From the IMG/VR virus record IMGVR_UViG_3300022857_000101, positions 1-20,264 of that record: DNA of 20,264 nt; one strand, given 5' to 3'. Of this stretch, positions 14,143 through 20,264 are shown piece after piece (the first letter of the stretch is position 1; every line of letters begins with the position of its first letter). This stretch comes from a virus. Under the pieces are notes generated by a model that was not told the DNA's origin, made no database searches, and was given only the letters and a program-made list of their open reading frames with translations. Position numbers and translations under genes: made by a program.

Positions 14143-16554
14143 ATGAATGTAAGTACAAACACTAATAGTCCATTTCCTGATCAGGTAGTTAGCGAGGAAG
14201 AAAAAGCTACGCTAGAGTACGGATTGCAGGTTTCACGTGCTATTGAGCAAGAGTGGTTTAATTATGGGGGAGCGGGATCAAATAGATACGCTAGTAACTG
14301 GAATAACTTCCATAACCTTAGGCTATATGCCAGGGGAGAGCAAAGCGTACAGAAGTATAAAGATGAATTAGCTATTAATGGTGATTTGTCTTACTTGAAT
14401 TTAGACTGGAAACCTGTACCTATACTATCAAAGTTTTCAAATATTGTTGCTAATGGTATTACGCAAAAGCAATACGATATATCAGCGTACTCGCAAGATC
14501 CACAGTCTTTAAAAGCAAGGACGAATTACGCAGCAAATATACTTTTTGACATGAACACAAAGGACATTAGAGCAGCAGCGAGTTCTGTTTTGCCTATGGA
14601 TCTAAGTCGATCAGGTATGACGGACGCGCAACTTCCGGAGTCCATGGAGGAAAGAGACCTCCACATGCAGCTTAAGTACAAGCCTGCCATAGAAATTGCA
14701 GAAGAAGAAGCTATAAACACCATCCTAGCTACAAACGAGTTTGATTTAACAAGAGCAAGAGTTAACCAAGATTTGGTTAACATAGGCATAGGCATTACAA
14801 AAACATCCTTTAACCCTGCTGAAGGCATTGTTGTGGATTATGTAGATCCAGCTTATTGCGTTTGGTCGTACACGGAAGACCCACACTTTGAGGACATATA
14901 CTACGTAGGAGAAGTTAAGTCAATAACCATACCGGAACTTAAAAAAGAATTTCCTTACATATCTAATGAAGAATTAGAAAGAATTCAAAAATATCCTGGC
15001 AACCGCAGGATGATACAAGGTTTTGAAAACTACGATTACAACACAGTACAGGTAATGTACTTTGAGTACAAGACGTACACTGATCAAGTATTTAAAATAA
15101 AAAAGACGGATAACGGATTAGAAAAAGCAATTGAAAAAACTAGTGCGTTCGATCCACCGCCAAATGACAACTTTGATAGGGTAGCAAGATCAATTGAGGT
15201 TTTGTATGAAGGAGCTAAGGTAATAGGAACTGATATCATGCTTAAGTGGGAAATGTCTGAAAATATGACTAGACCATTAGCGGACACAACTAGGGTTGAA
15301 ATGAGTTACTCTATATGTGCCCCTAGAATGTACAAAGGAGTGATACAATCACTTGTAAGCAAGTGTATTGGTTTTGCTGACGTAATACAATTAACGCACT
15401 TAAAGATACAGCAGGTATTAGCTAGAATGGTTCCAGACGGAGTATTCTTAGATGTTGACGGTTTAGCTGAAGTTGATCTAGGTAACGGAACAAGCTATAA
15501 TCCTACGGAGGCATTAAACATGTACTTCCAAACGGGGTCCGTTGTAGGTAGGTCTATGACCCAAGAGGGGGACATGAACAGAGGCAAGGTTCCTATACAA
15601 GAGCTATCAAGCTCATCTGGAATCGGTAAGATACAAGCTTTAATTACCGCATACAATTATAATATGCAAATGATTAGAGATGTCACAGGTTTAAACGAAG
15701 CCCGCGACGGAAGTATGCCAGATGCTAATGCTTTAGTTGGCCTACAGAAAATGGCAGCTAATACGTCTAACACCGCTACGAAGCACATTCAGGACGCTAG
15801 CATTCAAATAGCCTTAAGCACTTGCGAAAACATATCGTTGAAAATAAACGATGTATTAAACTTCCCGCTCACTAAGAATTCGTTAATGAATAGTATATCT
15901 ACTTTCAATGTAGAAACATTAAGAGAGATTGAAAATCTTAACTTACACGACTTTGGTATATTTTTAGAAATGGAACCGGACGATGAGGAAAGAGCAGAGC
16001 TACAAAAAAACATACAAATATGCCTGCAGACAAAAGAAATTGATATTGAAGATTCAATAGATATTAACCAAATTAAAAACCTTAAGCTAGCTAACGAAAT
16101 GCTAAAACTTAAGCGCAAGAAAAAGCAAGAAAGAGAACAGGCTTTAGTACAACAAAATATACAGGCGCAAGCACAAGCAAATGCTGAGGCATCCGAAAGA
16201 GCTGCAATGGCCGAAGTACAAAAGCAGCAAGCTATGACGGCAGAAAAAGTTGCAATAGAACAGGCTAAGTCTAACTTTGAGATGCAAAGAATGCAGACCG
16301 AAGCACAGATTAAAAAAGAGTTGATGGCAACCGAATTTCAGTACAACTTGAAGCTAGCTCAAATGAATATGGAGGCTACTAAAAGTAAAGAAGCTCAAAT
16401 AGAAGACCGCAAAGACAAAAGAATTGAAAAAGAAGGATCGCAGCAGAGTCAATTAATAGAGCAGCGACAAACACAAGGATTGCCTAAGGATTTTGAATCT
16501 GCGGGCAATGACAATTTGGGGGGATTTGATTTATCCCAGTTCAACCCGCAATAA
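14143..16554 (+). CDS. Portal protein (803 aa)
   Basis: The predicted 12-fold ring at the head vertex through which DNA enters and leaves. Residues 15-60 (EEKATLEYGLQVSRAIEQEW then NRYASNWNNFHNLRLYARGE) and the core (DYVDPAYCVWSYTEDPHFED; YNYNMQMIRDVTGLNEARDG; DANALVGLQKMAANTSNTAT) match large portal proteins of marine phages. From about 645 to 775 the chain is Gln/Ala/Glu/Lys-rich, a very long predicted coiled coil (REQALVQQNIQAQAQANAEA). This is likely the crown or barrel that projects into the head. The location directly after TerL and before scaffold and capsid supports the call. The family name of the portal is not certain. Confidence 0.85.
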   Translation: MNVSTNTNSPFPDQVVSEEEKATLEYGLQVSRAIEQEWFNYGGAGSNRYASNWNNFHNLRLYARGEQSVQKYKDELAINGDLSYLNLDWKPVPILSKFSNIVANGITQKQYDISAYSQDPQSLKARTNYAANILFDMNTKDIRAAASSVLPMDLSRSGMTDAQLPESMEERDLHMQLKYKPAIEIAEEEAINTILATNEFDLTRARVNQDLVNIGIGITKTSFNPAEGIVVDYVDPAYCVWSYTEDPHFEDIYYVGEVKSITIPELKKEFPYISNEELERIQKYPGNRRMIQGFENYDYNTVQVMYFEYKTYTDQVFKIKKTDNGLEKAIEKTSAFDPPPNDNFDRVARSIEVLYEGAKVIGTDIMLKWEMSENMTRPLADTTRVEMSYSICAPRMYKGVIQSLVSKCIGFADVIQLTHLKIQQVLARMVPDGVFLDVDGLAEVDLGNGTSYNPTEALNMYFQTGSVVGRSMTQEGDMNRGKVPIQELSSSSGIGKIQALITAYNYNMQMIRDVTGLNEARDGSMPDANALVGLQKMAANTSNTATKHIQDASIQIALSTCENISLKINDVLNFPLTKNSLMNSISTFNVETLREIENLNLHDFGIFLEMEPDDEERAELQKNIQICLQTKEIDIEDSIDINQIKNLKLANEMLKLKRKKKQEREQALVQQNIQAQAQANAEASERAAMAEVQKQQAMTAEKVAIEQAKSNFEMQRMQTEAQIKKELMATEFQYNLKLAQMNMEATKSKEAQIEDRKDKRIEKEGSQQSQLIEQRQTQGLPKDFESAGNDNLGGFDLSQFNPQ

Positions 16555-16568
16555 GTACGTATTTAATA

Positions 16569-16579
16569 ATTATATAATA
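16569..16579 (+). promoter_or_regulatory. Putative phage promoter P3 (scaffold-capsid unit)
   Basis: ATTATATAATA, identical to the cores of P1 and P2, lies 7 bases before the scaffold-like gene. It lacks the adjacent CGTGTA stretch and the T run, though TACGTA occurs about 9 bases further upstream. It would allow extra transcription of scaffold and capsid, which are needed in many copies. Confidence 0.42.
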
Positions 16580-16586
16580 TCATATC

Positions 16587-17675
16587 ATGAACGAAAAAAC
16601 AGAAGGATCTTTTAAGATCAAATCTAAGCCGAAGCTAACTGACGAGCAATTGGCTGCTAAAAACAAGGAGCCATTAATAGATGTTCCAAGTAATGTAACA
16701 AGGGTAGTAATACCTAATGAAGGAAAGCCGGATCCAAAAGTAATAGTAGAACCGGAAGCAGAGGGCGGCCCAGTAATTAAAGAAATAATTGACGAGCCGG
16801 CAGCTGTAGCAAAGCCTGAAGCGGTTGCGCCGGCAGCGCCAGTAGAAGAATTACCAGAAAGTGTATCTAAGTTAGTTGACTTTATGCGGGAGACCGGAGG
16901 TGATATGCAAGACTACATTAGATTAAATACCAATTACGACGATGTAGATCGCGATGTATTGGTTAAAGAATATTATAAAAGTACTAAGTCACACCTAAGC
17001 GCAGAAGAAATTGATTTTATGATCGACGACAACTTTGCATTTGATGAGGACTTAGATGAGGAGCGAGATATCCGAAGAAAAAAACTCGCATATAAAGAAG
17101 AGGTTGCAAAAGCCCGTACGTTTTTAAATGAAACCAAGGATAAGTATTATGACGAGATCAAGTTGAACTCGCCTAAATTGTCAGGGGATCAGCAAAAAGC
17201 ATCAGACTTTTTTAATCGATATAAAGAGGACCAGGAAAGAAACGTCGCTAATCACGAAAAGTTTAAAGCCAACACTAATGAATTACTTGATGAGAATTTC
17301 GAAGGTTTCGATTTTGCATTGGGGGATAAAAAGTTTAGATATGGCGTACAAAACCCTTCGCAGATAGCAGAAAATCAATCAGACATTAGTAATTTCATAG
17401 GGAAGTTCCTTGGGAAAGATGGTACGATTGAGGATACCGCAGGGTATCACAAAGCATTGTATGCAGGTGCAAATGCCGATAAAATGGCAAATCACTTTTA
17501 CGAACAGGGCAAAGCCGACGCCATTAGAGATGTTGTAAACAAATCTAATAACACATCAAGTACAGCCAGAAAAGCTGCGCCTGTAGATAGCGCTAGGTTT
17601 GGAGCATACAAAGTTAAATCAGTTTCTGGAGCGGACTCATCAAGACTGAAAATTAAAAAATTTAACAAACAATAA
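16587..17675 (+). CDS. Probable capsid scaffolding protein (362 aa)
   Basis: Placed between portal and major capsid genes. It has the composition of a scaffold: a basic start (FKIKSKPKLTDEQ), a Pro/Ala/Glu/Val-rich disordered part to about residue 90, an acidic helical middle (MIDDNFAFDEDLDEERDIRR then KKLAYKEEVAKARTFLNE) and a basic C-terminus (KVKSVSGADSSRLKIKKFNK) that could bind the capsid protein. There is no protease motif. Crassvirales and T7-like phages have similarly placed scaffolds of variable sequence. Function is inferred from position and composition; it could instead be an internal head protein. Confidence 0.65.
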   Translation: MNEKTEGSFKIKSKPKLTDEQLAAKNKEPLIDVPSNVTRVVIPNEGKPDPKVIVEPEAEGGPVIKEIIDEPAAVAKPEAVAPAAPVEELPESVSKLVDFMRETGGDMQDYIRLNTNYDDVDRDVLVKEYYKSTKSHLSAEEIDFMIDDNFAFDEDLDEERDIRRKKLAYKEEVAKARTFLNETKDKYYDEIKLNSPKLSGDQQKASDFFNRYKEDQERNVANHEKFKANTNELLDENFEGFDFALGDKKFRYGVQNPSQIAENQSDISNFIGKFLGKDGTIEDTAGYHKALYAGANADKMANHFYEQGKADAIRDVVNKSNNTSSTARKAAPVDSARFGAYKVKSVSGADSSRLKIKKFNKQ

Positions 17676-17677
17676 CT

Positions 17678-19135
17678 ATGAGTTTATTACCACAGTTTGG
17701 GGAATTAGTCCCAACACAAAAACCGCAATTACTTGCGTCAAATTATCTACAATGGACAGACAGCGCAGGAGCTGACAACTTTGCGGATTTTGCACAGCAG
17801 TATTTACCAGAAATCTACGAAGCGGAAGTAGAGCGTTATGGAAACAGAACGTTATCTGGATTTTTACAAATGGTTGGCGCTGAAATGCCAATGACATCTG
17901 ATCAAGTTATTTGGTCTGAACAAAACCGTTTACACATTTCTTATATAGGTTGTACCACTGGAGCAATAGCGGGAACTACTCAAATAATAAATGTTAACCC
18001 TGGAGCAGCAGTTGATGTTCAAAATGTAATATCAGTAAATGATACTGTTGTCGTTTTGGATCCAACAACTGGGCTAGAAGCTAAAGCGGTCGTTACAGCA
18101 TCTGTAACAGGAGCAGGGGCAGGAGCTCAAATTACTGTTCAAACTTTTTCTGGAAAAACTCTTACAGGAGCGGCCCCGGGTGGATTAGGATTTACAGCCA
18201 CAGGGTTAAAGGTATTCGTTTACGGATCTACCTATGGCAAAGGATCTGACACAGTTGGAGGAAATGCTAGAACTAGTATTGAGCCTGTATTAACGCAGTA
18301 TTCAAACTCGCCAATTATAATTAGAGATCAATATGTTGTATCTGGATCAGATACCGCACAGATCGGATGGGTAAATGTAGCGACTGAAGATGGAACTGAT
18401 GGATACCTATGGTACCTAAAAGCGGAATCTGAAACTCGTTTACGTTTTAACGATTACCTAGAAATGGCGATGGTGGAAGGCGAATTAAATGCGTCTACAT
18501 TAAATGCATTTACTCAGCCAGGAACAGAAGGCTTATTTGCTGCTATTCAAGAAAGAGGAAATGTAGAAACCGGGTTTACTGCTGCCAACGGATTAGGGGA
18601 GTTTGACAAAATCCTTAAGAATCTCGATACACAAGGGGCTATTGAAGAGAACATGCTGTTCCTAAACAGAGAAACTGCTTTAGACTTTGACGATATGCTA
18701 GCTGAACTATCTTCTGGCGCTGCCGGGGGTGTTGCTTATGGATTATTTGAAAATTCAGCAGATATGGCGCTTAACTTAGGATTCAGTGGATTCCGTAGAG
18801 GATCTTATGACTTTTACAAAACAGATTGGAAATACCTAAATGATGCATCTACTCGTGGGGCGATCAACGGTGTTAATTCAATTGATGGTGTATTAGTGCC
18901 AGCTGGAACTTCTACTGTTTACGATCAAGTACTAGGAACAAATATCAGACGTCCATTTTTGCACGTACGATACAGAGCTTCTCAAACTGACGATCGTAGA
19001 ATGAAGTCTTGGTTAACAGGATCTGTAGGCGGAGCAAGTAGCTCAACTCTTGATGCAATGGAAGTAAACTTCCTATCTGAAAGATGTTTGATTACTCAAG
19101 CCGCTAACAACTTTGTACTATTCAAAGGAGTCTAA
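17678..19135 (+). CDS. Major capsid protein, HK97-fold type (485 aa)
   Basis: The main shell protein. The N-terminal part (DFAQQYLPEIYEAEVERYGN; RTLSGFLQMVGAEMPMTSDQ) would be the N-arm. Residues about 95-180 are Gly/Val/Thr-rich (GAGAGAQITVQTFSGKTLTG) and may be an inserted beta domain. The long region YNSPIIIRDQY-like to LKAESETRLRFNDYLEMAMV (about 205-265) suits the E-loop and spine helix. HVRYRASQTDDRRMKSWLTG near the end is typical of the P domain. The position two bases after the scaffold gene, the length, and the terminator right after it fit a highly expressed capsid gene. I saw no obvious maturation cleavage site. Confidence 0.82.
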   Translation: MSLLPQFGELVPTQKPQLLASNYLQWTDSAGADNFADFAQQYLPEIYEAEVERYGNRTLSGFLQMVGAEMPMTSDQVIWSEQNRLHISYIGCTTGAIAGTTQIINVNPGAAVDVQNVISVNDTVVVLDPTTGLEAKAVVTASVTGAGAGAQITVQTFSGKTLTGAAPGGLGFTATGLKVFVYGSTYGKGSDTVGGNARTSIEPVLTQYSNSPIIIRDQYVVSGSDTAQIGWVNVATEDGTDGYLWYLKAESETRLRFNDYLEMAMVEGELNASTLNAFTQPGTEGLFAAIQERGNVETGFTAANGLGEFDKILKNLDTQGAIEENMLFLNRETALDFDDMLAELSSGAAGGVAYGLFENSADMALNLGFSGFRRGSYDFYKTDWKYLNDASTRGAINGVNSIDGVLVPAGTSTVYDQVLGTNIRRPFLHVRYRASQTDDRRMKSWLTGSVGGASSSTLDAMEVNFLSERCLITQAANNFVLFKGV

Positions 19136-19150
19136 GGATTCAAATTATGT

Positions 19151-19191
19151 AAAGGAGGGGGGTGCCTTAGGGCGCCCTTACCTTTATTTTT
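19151..19191 (+). terminator. Rho-independent-type terminator after the capsid gene
   Basis: A G/C-rich hairpin in A/T-rich surroundings. The stem arm at 19151-19166 (AAAGGAGGGGGGTGCC) pairs with 19171-19185 (GGCGCCCTTACCTTT) around the loop TTAG, with some G-T pairs and one bulge. It is followed by the T-rich stretch TTTATTTTT. It lies 15 bases after the capsid stop and before a putative promoter. Confidence 0.8.
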
Positions 19192-19200
19192 AACTATTAA

Positions 19201-19211
19201 ATTATATTATA
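19201..19211 (+). promoter_or_regulatory. Putative phage promoter or leader element P5
   Basis: ATTATATTATA differs from the P1-P3 core by one base and is identical to the core at 20076. TATTTTTAA lies upstream. It ends only two bases before the ATG of the next gene, which would require transcription to start within the coding region if it is a true -10 box. It may therefore be a leader element, or the real start codon may lie further in. Confidence 0.3.
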
Positions 19212-19213
19212 TT

Positions 19214-20053
19214 ATGGCAAATAAAAAACCAGTGGCTAAAAAAGCCGAAAAAATAGAAGTTGTTGCACAAGAAGTTGCAGCACCTATTAAAAAAATAGAA
19301 GAGGCTCCGGCTAAACCCGAATGGGAAATAAAAGATAGGCTATACTATCTTACCGGGAGGCATACACCTTTGACACATACCATACCTTGCAAGCATACTA
19401 CGAAGCATTCGCTATTGTATTTTGACACAAAAAAGGGCACTCAAAAAGAGCTTAGATACGCAACCAATCATGATTCGCCTTTTAAAGAAAACCAAAAAGG
19501 GGAAGCAACACTTGGGCATATACAGTTTTTAAATGGAGACCTGCGAGTACCTAAAGAAAAACAGAATCTACAAAAGCTATTGTCGCTATATCACCCATTA
19601 AAAGGTAGAGTATACGAAGAGTTTGATCCAGTAGAAGAGGCGTACGACGATTTAGAACTGCTTGATTTGCAAACAGATGCAGCCGTTTTTGCTAGAGAAA
19701 TGGATATAGACGATGCTGAGGCCATCCTACGAGTTGAAATAGGTAGCGCTGTAAGTGAATTATCTTCTAAGGAAATCAAAAGAGACCTTAGGTTATTTGC
19801 TAGAAGTAATCCAGAATTGTTCCTAGAGCTAGCCCAAGATGAGAATGTAGGACTTAGAAATACAGCCATTAAAGCTACCGAAGCAGGGGTAATTGCTTTG
19901 TCACAAGATCAAAGAACATTTTCTTGGGCATCCAACGGAAGAAAGCTGATGAATGTGCCATTCGATGAAAACCCATATTCTGCAATGGCAGCATACTTTA
20001 AGACCGACGAAGGAGGGGAAGTATTCAGATCTATAGAAAAAAAGATTAATTAG
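19214..20053 (+). CDS. Conserved phage protein after the capsid gene (279 aa)
   Basis: I do not recognise a named function. Residues 1-35 are Lys/Ala/Glu-rich and probably disordered (KKPVAKKAEKIEVVAQEVAA). Residues 38-115 look beta-rich (RLYYLTGRHTPLTHTI; ELRYATNHDSPFKENQ; HIQFLNGDLRVPKEKQ). The remainder is helical and acidic (YDDLELLDLQTDAAVFAREM; DDAEAILRVEIGSAVSELSS; LFLELAQDENVGLRNTAIKA). The location after the capsid and before another structural gene suggests a head-completion, decoration or internal head protein. The ATG at 19214 directly follows an AT-rich element; no other upstream start fits. Confidence 0.62.
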   Translation: MANKKPVAKKAEKIEVVAQEVAAPIKKIEEAPAKPEWEIKDRLYYLTGRHTPLTHTIPCKHTTKHSLLYFDTKKGTQKELRYATNHDSPFKENQKGEATLGHIQFLNGDLRVPKEKQNLQKLLSLYHPLKGRVYEEFDPVEEAYDDLELLDLQTDAAVFAREMDIDDAEAILRVEIGSAVSELSSKEIKRDLRLFARSNPELFLELAQDENVGLRNTAIKATEAGVIALSQDQRTFSWASNGRKLMNVPFDENPYSAMAAYFKTDEGGEVFRSIEKKIN

Positions 20054-20068
20054 TAGTTTTTAAAAAAA

Positions 20069-20086
20069 ACACGTAATTATATTATA
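20069..20086 (+). promoter_or_regulatory. Putative phage promoter P4
   Basis: ACACGTAATTATATTATA resembles P1 (CCGTGTAATTATATAATA) in both the GTA and core parts, with five T at 20057-20061 upstream. It lies 68 bases before the next ATG, so unlike P1-P3 it would give a real leader, which contains a hairpin. Confidence 0.48.
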
Positions 20087-20097
20087 GATGGTGAATT

Positions 20098-20135
20098 AAT
20101 TTTAGCCGGCTTCATCACTGGGGCCGGTTAATATT
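20098..20135 (+). promoter_or_regulatory. Leader hairpin between P4 and the last gene
   Basis: AATTTTAGCCGGC (20098-20110) can pair with GCCGGTTAATATT (20123-20135) around a loop of about 12 bases; one T-T mismatch and one G-T pair interrupt it. A strong T tract is missing, so it is a weaker terminator than the one at 19151. It could end the upstream transcript, stabilise the 5' end of the next mRNA, or act in regulation. Confidence 0.45.
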
Positions 20136-20154
20136 TATAACAAAATAAAGTGAA

Positions 20155-20264
20155 ATGGCAGTAAATGTAGATATAGTTTATAAAACAGTGTTACTTATTC
20201 TGAACAAAGAGCAGAGAGGTAACTTAACTCCGGATGAATTCAACAAGGTTGCAACACAAGTACA
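20155..20264 (+). CDS. Probable virion structural protein (N-terminal 36 aa, partial)
   Basis: The frame is open to the window end. The visible start reads MAVNVDIVYKTVLLILNKEQ then RGNLTPDEFNKVATQVQ. The phrase NKEQRG-x-x-TPDEFN is one I recall at the N-terminus of a structural protein that follows the capsid genes in many marine phages. Its exact role (neck, ring or tail) is not known to me. A hairpin-bearing leader precedes it. Confidence 0.65.
   Translation, partial: MAVNVDIVYKTVLLILNKEQRGNLTPDEFNKVATQV

Noticed and set aside
16140-16400. Gln/Ala-rich repeat-like DNA at the end of the portal gene
   Set aside because: It encodes a long coiled coil with biased composition; no exact tandem DNA repeat was seen.
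1-20264. tRNA genes, CRISPR arrays, insertion sequences, integrase or attachment sites
   Set aside because: I looked on both strands and found no cloverleaf with a T-loop consensus, no regularly spaced direct repeats, no transposase or integrase motif, and no inverted repeats of insertion-sequence type. A computed search could still reveal weak cases.

Overview
The window is part of a double-stranded DNA tailed-phage genome (or an integrated or assembled copy of one) that most likely infects a marine Flavobacteriia/Bacteroidota host. All genes that can be supported lie on the + strand and are tightly packed, with many ATGA or TAATG overlaps. The DNA is A+T-rich, and many starts have A/T-rich leaders without a clear Shine-Dalgarno sequence, as is common in Bacteroidota. 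The large terminase (737 aa), portal (803 aa), scaffold-like protein (362 aa) and major capsid protein (485 aa) form a head module whose sizes and order resemble crAss-like and related marine flavophages. That assignment is tentative and rests on layout and recollection, not on a search.

Layout: (1) 1-719, the end of a Lys-rich protein and a fibre-like protein. (2) 783-2583, a phage GroEL and GroES pair. (3) 2580-4787, a winged-helix-like protein, tiny accessory proteins and a lysis set (M15 peptidase, three small basic proteins, holin). (4) 4787-7526, virion surface genes including a 627-aa tail-fibre/adhesin. (5) 7574-10569, an HExxH zincin-like protein followed by homologues of GldL and GldM, the inner-membrane motor of flavobacterial gliding and type IX secretion. 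(6) 10603-11929, small phage proteins including a tandem GroES-fold-like protein and a probable small terminase subunit. (7) 11929-19135, TerL, portal, scaffold and capsid, closed by a hairpin terminator. (8) 19214-20264, head-associated or structural genes, the last cut by the window edge.

The most striking feature is the phage-borne gldL-gldM pair. GldM is essentially full length, with the N-terminal TPRQKMINLMYLVFIAMLA helix and all periplasmic parts. GldL keeps both membrane helices, the motor Glu/Lys/His residues and its C-terminal signature, but its cytoplasmic middle is much shorter than in host GldL. The pair sits between phage genes, downstream of a putative phage promoter and upstream of the packaging genes with no visible terminator between them, so late expression is plausible. 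Nearly the same 16-base leader precedes groEL, gldL and gldM.

A second theme is folding. There is a GroEL with intact ATPase residues but a changed substrate-binding apical segment, a short GroES, and a 201-aa protein that looks like two GroES-type barrels in tandem. A repeated element, ATTATATAATA or ATTATATTATA, lies upstream of five transcription-unit starts and may be the phage late promoter. No tRNA, CRISPR, insertion sequence, integrase or attachment site was seen.
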